This document shows positions 1 to 8,820 of a stretch of DNA of 12,839 nucleotides, piece after piece (the stretch's first letter is position 1; each line of letters opens with the position of its first letter). The notes beneath the pieces are model-generated. The model saw nothing but the letters and a program-made list of their open reading frames with translations. It had not been told where the DNA came from and ran no database searches. The position numbers and the translations under genes were made by a program. The stretch covers positions 1 to 12,839 of the forward strand of contig CALJVD010000001.1 of assembly GCA_937974825.1 (NCBI GenBank). Direction: 5' to 3'. The DNA is from an uncultured Oceanospirillaceae bacterium. Lineage in GTDB: Bacteria; Pseudomonadota; Gammaproteobacteria; Pseudomonadales; Oceanobacteraceae.

Positions 1-1257
1 GTAAACAGGGAACTGTCCACAAAGCTCAAGCACTTTCGCTTTTACTTCAGCTTCAACTTGCTCTGAGTTGCCTTTTTCAAGGGCATCTAGAACATCACAG
101 ATCCAGTGTGTCAACTGAATAGATTGCTCTTCTTTGAAGCCGCGTGTCGTAATGGCAGGTGTACCAACACGTAAACCAGAAGTAACGAAGGCTGGGCGTG
201 GGTCGTTTGGCACCGCGTTTTTGTTAACGGTGATATTAGCGCGACCTAAAGCAGCATCAGCATCTTTACCAGTGTATTCTTTACCAATTAGGTTCACTAA
301 TAGTAAGTGGTTGTCTGTGCCTTCAGACACTATATTGATACCACGTTCAATAAACACTTTTGCCATAGCGCGTGCGTTCTTAACCACCTGTGCTTGATAC
401 TCTTTGTACTCTGGCTCCATCGCTTCTTTGAAGCAGATCGCTTTAGCAGCGATAACATGCATTAAAGGACCGCCTTGAGACTCTGGGAATACAGCGAAGT
501 TTAAGCGTTTGTTTAGCTCTTCGTTATCGTTCGCTAAAATCAAACCACCACGTGGACCACGTAATGTTTTGTGAGTAGTAGTGGTGACTACGTCAGCAAT
601 ACCAACCGGTGAAGGATAAACGCCTGCAGCAATTAAGCCTGCAACGTGTGCCATATCAACAAATAGGTATGCGCCTACTTTGTCAGCGATGTCGCGGAAA
701 CGCTGCCAATCAACCACGCGAGAGTACGCAGAGAAACCAGCAACGATCATTTTTGGCTTGTGCTCAACGGCTAAGCGTTCAACTTCTTCGTAATCGATTT
801 CGCCAGTGTCAGGCTTAATACCGTACTGAATAGAGTTATAAACACGGCCAGAGAAAGAAACACCCGCCCCATGAGTTAAGTGACCACCGTGTGCAAGGCT
901 CATCCCTAAAATGGTGTCGCCTGGTTCACATAGAGAAAAGTACACAGCGGCGTTTGCTTGTGAGCCTGAGTGAGGTTGTACGTTAGCGTAACCTGCACCG
1001 AATAATTCTTTTGCGCGGTCGATAGCAAGTTGTTCAATGATATCAACATGCTCACAGCCACCGTAGTAACGCTTGCCAGGGTAGCCTTCAGCGTATTTGT
1101 TTGTTAGCTGAGTACCTTGAGCTTCCATTACACGTGGGCTTGTGTAGTTTTCAGAAGCAATAAGCTCAATGTGATCTTCTTGGCGGCTGTCTTCAGCGTT
1201 GATGGCGTCCCATACAACTGGATCAAAGTCAGCTATATTCATTTTACGGCTAAACAT
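1..1257 (-). CDS. glyA: Serine hydroxymethyltransferase, 3' end cut by window edge
   Basis: This enzyme is PLP-dependent and cytosolic. It interconverts serine plus tetrahydrofolate with glycine plus 5,10-methylene-tetrahydrofolate, the main source of one-carbon units. The 419 visible codons read without interruption from the ATG at 1257. The PLP-binding lysine is K230 in the run TTTTHKTLRGPRGG. The cofactor-contacting D201 and H204 lie in DMAHVAG, and the PHSGSQAN motif is present. All are offset by one from E. coli numbering. The last visible residues are QFPVY; E. coli GlyA ends PVYA, so only about one codon and the stop are missing. The start is supported by GAGGAAGG five bases upstream. 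An internal Met five codons later (1240-1242) lacks such a site. The gene lies 113 bp downstream of the MorA-like gene on the same strand, with no terminator visible between them, so read-through is possible. Identity is very secure. Confidence 0.98.
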   Translation of the reverse strand, partial: MFSRKMNIADFDPVVWDAINAEDSRQEDHIELIASENYTSPRVMEAQGTQLTNKYAEGYPGKRYYGGCEHVDIIEQLAIDRAKELFGAGYANVQPHSGSQANAAVYFSLCEPGDTILGMSLAHGGHLTHGAGVSFSGRVYNSIQYGIKPDTGEIDYEEVERLAVEHKPKMIVAGFSAYSRVVDWQRFRDIADKVGAYLFVDMAHVAGLIAAGVYPSPVGIADVVTTTTHKTLRGPRGGLILANDNEELNKRLNFAVFPESQGGPLMHVIAAKAICFKEAMEPEYKEYQAQVVKNARAMAKVFIERGINIVSEGTDNHLLLVNLIGKEYTGKDADAALGRANITVNKNAVPNDPRPAFVTSGLRVGTPAITTRGFKEEQSIQLTHWICDVLDALEKGNSEQVEAEVKAKVLELCGQFPVY

Positions 1258-1262
1258 TTAGA

Positions 1263-1270
1263 CCTTCCTC
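1263..1270 (-). promoter_or_regulatory. Ribosome binding site of glyA
   Basis: GAGGAAGG read on the minus strand, five bases before the ATG at 1257. It is a strong Shine-Dalgarno match and decides the start in favour of the upstream of two nearby in-frame ATGs. Confidence 0.8.
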
Positions 1271-1370
1271 TATTTAGGGTGGCGGGTAAGAATAATACAA
1301 AGTCGCCTATTTTAGCCTAAACAAACGCATCTGGCACTTGAGAAGCAATCATAATGTGCATGAAGGTTAC

Positions 1371-4300
1371 TCACTCAGCGTTATTTTTCTGTAAATGTTC
1401 AAGCAATAAGTGACCAGGCATAGGTTTACTAAAATAAAAGCCCTGAATTTCTTCGCACTGCGTTGAGCGTAGGAAGGTCAGCTGCTCAATTTTCTCAACC
1501 CCTTCGGCGATAACGCCCATGCCTAAATTGTGTGCCATGGCAATAATAGTGCGTGTGATTTGAGCGTCATCTTTATTGGTGGGTAGGTTTTGTATAAAGA
1601 TACGGTCAATCTTTAACGTATCGACTGGGAACTGCTTAAGGTAATTTAGCGATGAGTAGCCAGTACCAAAGTCATCGATGGCAATGCGCACTCCCATGGC
1701 TCTTAACGCATTAAGATTATTTAATGTTTGGGTCACATCTTGAATTAAAATACTTTCAGTAAGCTCGAGCTCTAAGTGATGTGGCTTGATGCCAGTCGAC
1801 TCAATAGTTTCGCGCACCATGTTCACAAAGTCTTTTTTGTGGAACTGGCGTGCCGAGACGTTGACTGCAACACGTTGTAAACCAAGACCTTGCGCGTGCC
1901 ACTGGGCAAACTGATGGCACGCTTGCTCGAGCACCCATTTGCCAATACTCACAATAAGACCAGAGTCTTCCAAAATAGGAATAAACTGATTAGGCAACAT
2001 TAAGCCTTTAACAGGGTGATTCCAGCGCAATAAGGCTTCGGCTGCGGTGGCGACTTCAGATTGTGCTGCATGCTGCGATTGGAAGTAGAGCTCAAGCTCA
2101 TTACGTTCTAAGGCATGGCGTAAATCGTTTTCTATTTCCAGTTGCACTTTGGCGCGTTCATTCATGGAGAGTTGATAGAACTGCACGTTATCGCGACCAA
2201 GGTCTTTAGCGTGGTACATCGCCATATCGGCATTTTTTAACAGCTCAGTGGCGGAACTGCCATCTTGAGGGTAGATCGCGATACCGATACTGCCGCTTAA
2301 AAACACTTCTTGTTTATCAATAAAGTAGGGGCGGCTAACCCGCTTTAATATGCGTTGGCCAACATAGAAAGCAACGTCAGCAGCGGTGGCGGCATCAGGC
2401 TGAGGAGTTAAGGCGATGGTGAATTCATCGCCGCCCATGCGACAAACTAAGTCGGAGCGTTTAACGCTACCAGACAATCGTTTAGCCACTTCTTGAAGCA
2501 CTTGGTCACCTGCAGGATGCCCCATGGTGTCATTAATAGGCTTGAAGCGATCGAGGTCAATAAAGAGCAAGGCAAAGGCTTCACCCGATTTTTTCGTTTG
2601 TGCCAGAGTTTTATTTAGGTGCTCGTTCAGCTGACTACGATTTGCTAAGCCGGTTAATGAATCGAAGTAAGCTAAACGATGAATGTTGGCTTCAATATTT
2701 TTACGTTCAGTAATATCTGAAAGCACAATAATTAAGCGTTGCACTTCGTTTTCACGGTTGGTCATGGCGCTAATACCAGACCAGGCTGTGCGAGTAGTGC
2801 CATCACTGTGAATGTAGTTAATTTCACCCTGCCAATAGCCGTCTCGCTCTAATGTGCTTTGGATAGAGCCAATAAAGTCAGCGTTATATTGCTCTGGCGT
2901 TACTAAAAACTTAGGCTTTTTACCAATCAGCTGTTCAGAGTCGTATCCGGTGATGTGGAAAAATGCAGGGTTGAACTTAACAACGTTCAAATATCGGTCA
3001 GTAATAATAATGGCTTCGTTGGTGTGAGCGAATACTTCTGCAGACAGTTTGAGCTCGTCATCAATTTGACGCGCGACAGTGACATCGCGGCTGATTCCAA
3101 TAATGCCTATCAACTCTTTGGAGTCATTCCATAAAGGGCTGGCTTGAATCTCTAATAGTATTTCAGAACCATCTTTTTTATAGGCGCGTAAATCCTTCTG
3201 AATAATTACTTTGTGCGAACTTGTGTAGCCATTCACCTCTTTGTTAACGGCTTGAATGCTGCGGTGAAGGCGTTTAGTAACATCCAGAATATCGCGTTTT
3301 TTAAATATTTTAAGTAAGTCGCCGTCTACCAGCTCGCTCGGTGCGTATCCTAATACCTTGCGAACGGAAGGGCTCACAAAGTTAAAATTCAGGTGTATGT
3401 CTGTTGTCCAGATGATGTCACTAATATTCTCAGTCAGTAGGCGGTAGCGACGTTCCGACTCTAGTACAGCTTCTTGCTGCTCATATTCTTCGGTAATGTC
3501 ACGCGCAATACCAATATACTGAGTTACCTTATTGTCTTCGAACAGGAAGGGGGTGTTTCTGAATTTAATAATGCGTATGCTGCCGTCAGCATGATGGAAG
3601 CGTGCTGAAACCTCTATAACCTCTTGTGGTTTGAGTCGGTTGATACCACTTACAATCTTTTTAATTTTCTCGTGGTCTTCGGCAACAATTTGGTCAAACC
3701 AAATACTTTTGGTTGAGCTCGGTAACCCTAACAGTTCTGTTAAGCTGCGGTTAAAGTAAACGGGGCTGAAAAACTTATCTGGGTGGGGCTCGGCAATATA
3801 AATAACGTTAGGAATAGCGTCCATCACGTTTTTCCAGAAGTGCTCTCGCTCTTTAAGCATTTGGTGAGAGTTTACCTGGTCGGTAATATCGGTAAAGCTG
3901 GCGATAATATGTGATTCTTTGTCTAGATTGGCGGCTAGGTTGGCCGATACCCATAAATGTCTGATGTTGCCTTTGAACGTTTTGATGGGCAGTTCAAACT
4001 CGGATTTTGCCAATCCATTTTTAAGGGCTGAGCGCAGTTCGTTTCTTAAAACCCCTTTCTCGCCGATGGCTAGCTTATGCAGCTTAGTTAAAAACTCTTG
4101 TTTGCTGGGCGCTTCGGTCATTCTGACAGCGGTTTGGTTGGAGTCGACCAGTATGACTATGTCTTCATTAATACGGCTAATATCCAATATACAGTGACCA
4201 ACACCGGCCTCATTGAATAGCGCTCTGTAACGCTCTTCGTTTAATGACGCATTCTTTGCATGGTCAACTTCGGCGGTTATATCGTGCAATAGCCAGACAT

Positions 4301-5507
4301 AATTGCTGAGCTTATTGTCGTTATACAATAGTGTGCACGATTGTTCGTAAGTAGTGGTCTCGTTATCGACTACTATTTCAAGTGCGTACGTATGAGGTGA
4401 CTTGTTTTCTTGCAGCTCTAGATTGGATAGTTCTAAGTTCCACAGGGCGTCAGGCAGTGTTACCAAGCGGTTAAGTTCTTGTTTGTAAAAACTGGAAAAA
4501 CCAAGCTTAGAGAATAATAGCTTAGCCTGTTGGTTGGCGTATTGAATACGGCCATTGGCATCTGTGGCGATAATAATATCGCGGCTAGAGTTGAGGACTT
4601 GGTTGGCAAAGTGTGCCTGTAAGCTTTGCTTCTTACGAAAGAAACGAGTTTTCTTGCGCTGATAATGAAAAAGCGACCAAAACAAAATATTGATAATAAA
4701 ATAAGTCGCTAAAACATAAGTCGGTTGTTTTATCAGGGGCCAAATTTTTTGTGGGTTATCCAGCGAGACGGCCGCGACATCCCAAAACGTTGTGGGGATG
4801 GGAGTGCGATAAATAAGACGCTCAAGATCATGCTCAGATAAAGGCGGTTGATTGTTGCTTTCGATATAATGGCCCTTACGCATGCTGATGCTCTGGTCTC
4901 TGTTATCGATTAGCAATAATTCGTAGCTATGAAAGTCGCCTTTATAAATTATGCTCGAAAGGCTACTGAAGGCACGTCGACTAACGAAGTAGAGGTTGTC
5001 GTAATTGGGCGTTGAAAAGCGAGTGTAGAAGTAAAAACCACCGGTGTCGGCGTAGCGTAATAGAAATAAACCTTCGCGAGCGTTACTGCTACTAATGTTG
5101 GTCCAGATGTTGGTGGTTTCAGTCGCGGCAATGTCACCACCGTTAGTGAGCAGTACATCACCATGACTGCTGAAGATGAAAAAACCGGTGTAATTGAAAA
5201 TGGAGTTCTTGATTACATGAGTTAACTCTTCTAACGAGCTTGGATCTTCTATGCTCTGTTGAATTAACGTATTGTTATTGACTGTTACAATACGATTGGT
5301 GCGGTAACTCGCTTGCGCAAGCAGGGTAGATTGCTGAACAAAGTTATCAGTGGTTTGTTGTGCTTCTTGGTGCTGACGTTGAACTTCTTCCTTCCAGTTC
5401 TGAAAAGTATTATGCGCCAGCAAAACCACTAAAAACAATGTGCTCAGTAGTAAAGCTGGGATATGAACCTTGGTTGAGCTGAAGAAGTTTTTATTATTGG
5501 TGCTCAT
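1371..5507 (-). CDS. morA: MorA-like membrane PAS-GGDEF-EAL cyclic di-GMP synthase/phosphodiesterase
   Basis: This 1378-residue inner-membrane protein should make and/or degrade cyclic di-GMP. Residues 17-32 and about 263-282 are hydrophobic membrane segments. They enclose a periplasmic sensor region of about 230 residues that I cannot assign to a named family. About five PAS-like units follow (roughly 297-412, 425-545, 555-675, 683-815 and 820-940), then a GGDEF domain and a C-terminal EAL domain. The GGDEF signature is exact at 1025-1029, with LTGLANR at 951. The inhibitory site five residues before it reads KRSD instead of RxxD, which may weaken product inhibition. The EAL domain keeps the expected metal and catalytic residues: E1157 (EALLRW), N1216, E1248, D1278-D1279 (DDFGTGYSS), K1299, E1335 and Q1355. 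Both activities look possible. Size, architecture and linkage to glyA match Pseudomonas MorA, a regulator of motility and biofilm formation; orthology is inferred. The ribosome binding site is weak (GGATT about 11 bases upstream), and the gene is divergent from ettA. Confidence 0.9.
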   Translation of the reverse strand: MSTNNKNFFSSTKVHIPALLLSTLFLVVLLAHNTFQNWKEEVQRQHQEAQQTTDNFVQQSTLLAQASYRTNRIVTVNNNTLIQQSIEDPSSLEELTHVIKNSIFNYTGFFIFSSHGDVLLTNGGDIAATETTNIWTNISSSNAREGLFLLRYADTGGFYFYTRFSTPNYDNLYFVSRRAFSSLSSIIYKGDFHSYELLLIDNRDQSISMRKGHYIESNNQPPLSEHDLERLIYRTPIPTTFWDVAAVSLDNPQKIWPLIKQPTYVLATYFIINILFWSLFHYQRKKTRFFRKKQSLQAHFANQVLNSSRDIIIATDANGRIQYANQQAKLLFSKLGFSSFYKQELNRLVTLPDALWNLELSNLELQENKSPHTYALEIVVDNETTTYEQSCTLLYNDNKLSNYVWLLHDITAEVDHAKNASLNEERYRALFNEAGVGHCILDISRINEDIVILVDSNQTAVRMTEAPSKQEFLTKLHKLAIGEKGVLRNELRSALKNGLAKSEFELPIKTFKGNIRHLWVSANLAANLDKESHIIASFTDITDQVNSHQMLKEREHFWKNVMDAIPNVIYIAEPHPDKFFSPVYFNRSLTELLGLPSSTKSIWFDQIVAEDHEKIKKIVSGINRLKPQEVIEVSARFHHADGSIRIIKFRNTPFLFEDNKVTQYIGIARDITEEYEQQEAVLESERRYRLLTENISDIIWTTDIHLNFNFVSPSVRKVLGYAPSELVDGDLLKIFKKRDILDVTKRLHRSIQAVNKEVNGYTSSHKVIIQKDLRAYKKDGSEILLEIQASPLWNDSKELIGIIGISRDVTVARQIDDELKLSAEVFAHTNEAIIITDRYLNVVKFNPAFFHITGYDSEQLIGKKPKFLVTPEQYNADFIGSIQSTLERDGYWQGEINYIHSDGTTRTAWSGISAMTNRENEVQRLIIVLSDITERKNIEANIHRLAYFDSLTGLANRSQLNEHLNKTLAQTKKSGEAFALLFIDLDRFKPINDTMGHPAGDQVLQEVAKRLSGSVKRSDLVCRMGGDEFTIALTPQPDAATAADVAFYVGQRILKRVSRPYFIDKQEVFLSGSIGIAIYPQDGSSATELLKNADMAMYHAKDLGRDNVQFYQLSMNERAKVQLEIENDLRHALERNELELYFQSQHAAQSEVATAAEALLRWNHPVKGLMLPNQFIPILEDSGLIVSIGKWVLEQACHQFAQWHAQGLGLQRVAVNVSARQFHKKDFVNMVRETIESTGIKPHHLELELTESILIQDVTQTLNNLNALRAMGVRIAIDDFGTGYSSLNYLKQFPVDTLKIDRIFIQNLPTNKDDAQITRTIIAMAHNLGMGVIAEGVEKIEQLTFLRSTQCEEIQGFYFSKPMPGHLLLEHLQKNNAE

Positions 5508-5629
5508 TAATAATATTAATCCAAAAAAAGCGGTTACCCTTGAAATTCAGTATAGCGGTAAAACGTTAGAATTTGCTATTACAAACACATTTAAGTAGCT
5601 TTGCGCCTAATCATTAGAGGAACGATTCA
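5508..5629. promoter_or_regulatory. Divergent intergenic region between morA-like gene and ettA
   Basis: This 122-bp AT-rich spacer must hold the 5' signals of both divergent genes. On the minus strand a TATACT hexamer (5549-5554) is a candidate -10 for the morA-like gene, without a good -35. On the plus strand TTGAAA at 5540-5545 and TAGAAT at 5567-5572 resemble promoter hexamers, but their 21-bp spacing is too long. The ettA ribosome binding site AGAGGAA lies at 5616-5622. The boundaries are certain; the promoter elements are tentative. Confidence 0.4.
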
Positions 5630-7291
5630 ATGTCTCAATATGTATTTACAATGAACCGCTTAGGTAAGGTGGTTCCGCCAAAACGACAGATTTTGCGCGA
5701 TATCTCATTATCATTTTTTCCGGGTGCAAAAATTGGTGTGCTTGGTCTTAATGGCTCAGGTAAATCGACTTTGCTACGTATCATGGCAGGCGTCGATACC
5801 GACTTTATTGGTGAGGCACGTCCTCAGCCTGGTTTAAGTATTGGTTACTTGCCGCAAGAACCAGAGCTTGATGAAAGCAAAGACGTTAAAGGAAACGTTG
5901 AAGACGGTTTTCGTGAGCTTATGGAAGCGCGTGAAAAGCTTGATGCAGTGTATGCTGCTTACGCAGAACCCGATGCTGACTTCGACAAACTCGCTAAAGA
6001 ACAAGGCGAGCTTGAAGCAATTATTGAAGCGGCAGACGGTCATGATATCGAACGTCAGATGGAAGTAGCCGCCGATGCCTTACGTTTGCCCCCTTGGGAT
6101 GCCGACGTTTCTAAACTGTCGGGTGGTGAGCGCCGTCGAGTAGCGTTATGCCGACTATTGATGTCAAAGCCCGATATGCTACTGCTAGACGAACCTACTA
6201 ACCACTTAGACGCAGAGTCGGTAGCTTGGCTAGAGCAATTCTTAGAAGAGTACCCAGGTACAGTGGTTGCTATTACGCACGACCGCTACTTCTTAGATAA
6301 CAGCGCACAATGGATTCTAGAGCTCGACCGTGGTCATGGTATTCCTTATGAAGGTAACTACACCACTTGGTTAGAAGCTAAAGAGGCACGCCTTGAGCAA
6401 GAAAAGAAACAGGAAGATGCACACGCTAAAGCTATTAAACACGAACTAGAGTGGGTGCGTAAGGGTGCAAAAGGACGTCAAACTAAGAGCAAAGCTCGTA
6501 TGGCGCGCTTTGAAGAAATGAACTCGCGTGAGTTCCAAGCCCGTAACGAAACGAACGAGATTTATATTCCACCAGGTCAGCGCTTAGGTAATAAAGTCAT
6601 TGAGTTCCACAACGTCACTAAGTCATACGGTGACCGCGTTCTTATCGACGATTTAAGTTTCACTGTACCGCCAGGTGCTATTGTCGGCATTATTGGTGGT
6701 AACGGTGCGGGTAAATCCACACTGTTCCGTATGATTGCGGGTCAAGAGCAGCCCGACTCCGGTGAAATTGTTATCGGTGAGACCGTTGACCTAGCCTTTG
6801 TTGAACAGTTACGTAACGAACTGGATGACAAGAAAACCGTTTGGGAAGCCATTTCTGATGGTTTAGATATGCTAGAAATTAACGGAAAGGAATACCCAAG
6901 CCGTTCGTATATTGGCCGCTTTAACTTTAAAGGCAGCGATCAACAAAAGCGCGTCGGAGACTTGTCGGGGGGTGAGCGTGGTCGCTTGCAACTGGCTTAC
7001 ACCCTTAAGCAAGGAGCTAACGTACTGTTATTAGACGAACCGTCCAACGACTTGGATATTGAAACACTGCGTGCGCTTGAAGAAGCCATTGATGCCTTCC
7101 CAGGCTCGGTAATGGTAATCTCGCATGACCGTTGGTTCTTAGACCGAGTGGCCACTCACATACTGGCCTACGAAGGCGATTCTAAAGTAACCTTCTTTGA
7201 AGGAAACTACACAGAATACGAAGAAGACCGCAAGAAGCGTCTAGGGAATGATGCTCAACCTAAGCGTATGAAGTACAAACGCTTAGCGTAA
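5630..7291 (+). CDS. ettA: Energy-dependent translational throttle protein EttA (ABC-F)
   Basis: EttA is a soluble ABC-F ATPase that binds the ribosomal E site and couples early elongation to the ATP/ADP ratio. The 553 residues (E. coli: 555) form two ABC domains and no membrane segments. Domain 1 has Walker A GLNGSGKST at 39-47, signature LSGGE at 163-167, Walker B with catalytic E188, and switch H217. Domain 2 has GGNGAGKST at 356-364, LSGGE at 445-449, catalytic E470 and H499. The two glutamates carry the same numbers as in E. coli EttA. The insertion in domain 1 near 95-140 is the ribosome-contacting arm. The charged segment near 242-322, with WVRKGAKGRQTKSKAR, is the P-site tRNA interaction motif. 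The N-terminus (QYVFTMNRLGKVVPPKR) is typical of EttA rather than Uup or YheS. AGAGGAA before the ATG supports the start. It is transcribed alone and ends at a strong terminator. Confidence 0.97.
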   Translation: MSQYVFTMNRLGKVVPPKRQILRDISLSFFPGAKIGVLGLNGSGKSTLLRIMAGVDTDFIGEARPQPGLSIGYLPQEPELDESKDVKGNVEDGFRELMEAREKLDAVYAAYAEPDADFDKLAKEQGELEAIIEAADGHDIERQMEVAADALRLPPWDADVSKLSGGERRRVALCRLLMSKPDMLLLDEPTNHLDAESVAWLEQFLEEYPGTVVAITHDRYFLDNSAQWILELDRGHGIPYEGNYTTWLEAKEARLEQEKKQEDAHAKAIKHELEWVRKGAKGRQTKSKARMARFEEMNSREFQARNETNEIYIPPGQRLGNKVIEFHNVTKSYGDRVLIDDLSFTVPPGAIVGIIGGNGAGKSTLFRMIAGQEQPDSGEIVIGETVDLAFVEQLRNELDDKKTVWEAISDGLDMLEINGKEYPSRSYIGRFNFKGSDQQKRVGDLSGGERGRLQLAYTLKQGANVLLLDEPSNDLDIETLRALEEAIDAFPGSVMVISHDRWFLDRVATHILAYEGDSKVTFFEGNYTEYEEDRKKRLGNDAQPKRMKYKRLA

Positions 7292-7298
7292 GATAATT

Positions 7299-7335
7299 AA
7301 GGGGTTGGTGTTGTTATTAAGCCAACCCCTTTTTT
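7299..7335 (+). terminator. Rho-independent terminator of ettA
   Basis: AAGGGGTTGG (7299-7308) pairs perfectly with CCAACCCCTT (7322-7331) around a 13-base loop. The 3' arm runs into a tract of Ts. It begins 8 bases after the ettA stop codon. Confidence 0.93.
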
Positions 7336-7429
7336 ATTTAGTGACCCCCACGCCTCATCATCTCTTAGTCATCTAGGCACATAAATACAATTGAGTTAGA
7401 GTAAGCGCTCATTTGTAAGAGATGTTTCC

Positions 7430-8092
7430 ATGTTCACAGCAGTATTAAATAATCAGCCATTCGCTCATGCGGTCGGTAAGTGCGTATGTGTCGGACGAAA
7501 TTACGCAGCGCATGCAGCCGAGTTGAATAATCCGGTACCCAGTGAGCCACTGCTGTTTATCAAAACCTCGGATGCGGTAGTGCCGCTGGCACCTGAAATT
7601 AAAATTCCTACGCACTGGGGCAGTGTTCACCATGAGTTAGAAGTGGCGATTCTAATAAAGAACACATTAACCGATGCCAACGAGCAAGACGTTCATGACG
7701 CAATTGCCGGTGTTGGTCTTGCACTCGACTTAACACTGCGCGATGTCCAAGATAAATTAAAAAAGAAAGGACACCCGTGGGAAGCTGCTAAAGCATTTGA
7801 TGGCGCCTGTCCGTTATCTGATTTTATTGAAATTAATCAAATAGATGATTTAACGAATATCGAGTTTACGCTTAAACGTAATGGCGACATTCAACAGCAG
7901 GGTAATAGTAGTCAAATGCTGTTTCCTATTTTGTCGCTTATTGCGCATATGAGTACGATATTTACTTTGAATCCTGGGGACGTTGTCTTAACGGGTACAC
8001 CAGCAGGGGTTGGTCCATTACAAGTGGGTGACCAACTTGAATTAAGTTTAGAAAATAAAATGACAGTAAAAACTACTGTGGTGGAGCGCTAA
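7430..8092 (+). CDS. ycgM: Fumarylacetoacetate hydrolase-family protein, YcgM/FAHD1-type acylpyruvase
   Basis: The 220-residue protein is close in length and sequence to E. coli YcgM (219 residues) and mammalian FAHD1, which cleave acylpyruvates or decarboxylate oxaloacetate with Mg2+ or Mn2+. Visible metal ligands are E69 and E71 (HHELEVAI) and D100 (ALDLTLRD). The presumed catalytic dyad is H28/E31 in the lid segment NYAAHAAEL, with K121 in EAAKAFDGACPLS. The glycine-rich loop TGTPAGVGP is at 188-196. It is a single cytosolic FAH domain without a signal peptide. The substrate is not determined by the sequence: fumarylpyruvate-like ring-cleavage products, other acylpyruvates and oxaloacetate are all possible. 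A weak AAGAGATG site precedes the ATG. The following isomerase-like gene starts 36 bp downstream on the same strand, suggesting an operon. Confidence 0.9.
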   Translation: MFTAVLNNQPFAHAVGKCVCVGRNYAAHAAELNNPVPSEPLLFIKTSDAVVPLAPEIKIPTHWGSVHHELEVAILIKNTLTDANEQDVHDAIAGVGLALDLTLRDVQDKLKKKGHPWEAAKAFDGACPLSDFIEINQIDDLTNIEFTLKRNGDIQQQGNSSQMLFPILSLIAHMSTIFTLNPGDVVLTGTPAGVGPLQVGDQLELSLENKMTVKTTVVER

Positions 8093-8128
8093 GTTTAGAC
8101 CGAAAATAAGAAAAATACAGAGGATGTT

Positions 8129-8725
8129 ATGGCCGTTATAGAGTTTTATTTTGATGTGGTTAGCCCTAATGCATACTTGAGCCACAAAATCTTACCGCAA
8201 GTGCAGGCGCGTACTGGTGCAGAGGTGCAATACATACCCTGTCTGCTTGGTGGTATCTTTAAGGCAACGAACAATCAATCACCTATGATGGCGTATGCCA
8301 ACATCCGCCATAAAATGAAATATGAGCTGCTAGAAATGCAGCGCTTTATTGCTAAGCATAAAATTAATGAATTCAAAAAGAACCCTCACTTCCCATTAAG
8401 CAGCCTAATGGCCATGCGCGGTGCAGTTGCCTGTCAGCAGATTGGTTGTGTCGAGCAGTACGCAGATTTAATGTTTCGCGCAATGTGGGAACAAGAACTA
8501 AAAATTGACGAGCTGCCGGTTATCGAAAATGTGCTGCGTGGCAGCCAATTAGAGGCAGACACAATCTTGTCCGCTATTGCTTCGGCAGACGTAAAACAAC
8601 AACTGATCGAGAATACTGAACAAGCGGTTGAGCGCGGTGTGTTTGGTTTGCCTAGCTTTTTTGTGGGTGAAGAAATGTGGTTTGGAAAAGACCGCTTAAG
8701 AGATGTTGAAGATTATCTAGCATAG
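8129..8725 (+). CDS. DsbA-like kappa-class GST / 2-hydroxychromene-2-carboxylate isomerase family protein
   Basis: This 198-residue protein has the thioredoxin-plus-helical-insert fold of the DsbA/HCCA-isomerase group. The N-terminal strand FYFDVVSPNAYL places S12 where HCCA isomerases and kappa GSTs have the serine that activates glutathione. There is no CxxC, so it is not a disulfide oxidase. Other family marks are NPHFPL (85-90), the cis-proline loop GVFGLPSFFVG (P175) and FGKDRL near the end (185-190). HCCA isomerase (NahD) performs a glutathione-dependent isomerisation in naphthalene degradation, but no ring dioxygenase or other aromatic pathway gene is visible here, so the substrate is unknown. 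CAGAGGA five bases before the ATG supports the start. It is probably cotranscribed with the YcgM-like hydrolase upstream and ends at a strong hairpin terminator. The family is secure; the precise reaction is not. Confidence 0.88.
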   Translation: MAVIEFYFDVVSPNAYLSHKILPQVQARTGAEVQYIPCLLGGIFKATNNQSPMMAYANIRHKMKYELLEMQRFIAKHKINEFKKNPHFPLSSLMAMRGAVACQQIGCVEQYADLMFRAMWEQELKIDELPVIENVLRGSQLEADTILSAIASADVKQQLIENTEQAVERGVFGLPSFFVGEEMWFGKDRLRDVEDYLA

Positions 8726-8740
8726 AAGAAGCCCTATATG

Positions 8741-8781
8741 AAAAGACCCCGAAAAGTTAAACAAACTTCTCGGGGTCTTTT
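8741..8781. terminator. Bidirectional terminator between convergent genes
   Basis: An 18-bp stem with one mismatch (8741-8758 with 8764-8781) closes a 5-base loop and contains GACCCCG/CGGGGTC. It is flanked by AAAA on the left and TTTT on the right, so it has the U-tract signature on both strands. It can terminate the isomerase-like gene from the left and ssb from the right. Confidence 0.93.
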
Positions 8782-8820
8782 ATGTCCAACTAGACCGCTA
8801 ATTTTAAGCAAACTAATCGG

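Noticed and set aside
134..1320. Short plus-strand open frames at 134-397, 609-818 and 1117-1320
   Set aside because: They lie antisense to glyA, whose minus-strand frame is unmistakable, and their translations show no family features or ribosome binding sites.
1315..1332. Possible PurR-type site upstream of glyA (E. coli glyA is PurR-controlled)
   Set aside because: Only a partial half-site (AACAAACGCAT on the plus strand) is present; the symmetric second half is absent.
7391..7419. TTGAGT-N17-TGTAAG as a promoter for the YcgM-like gene
   Set aside because: Transcription would start about four bases before the ATG, leaving no room for the ribosome binding site, and the -10 match is poor.
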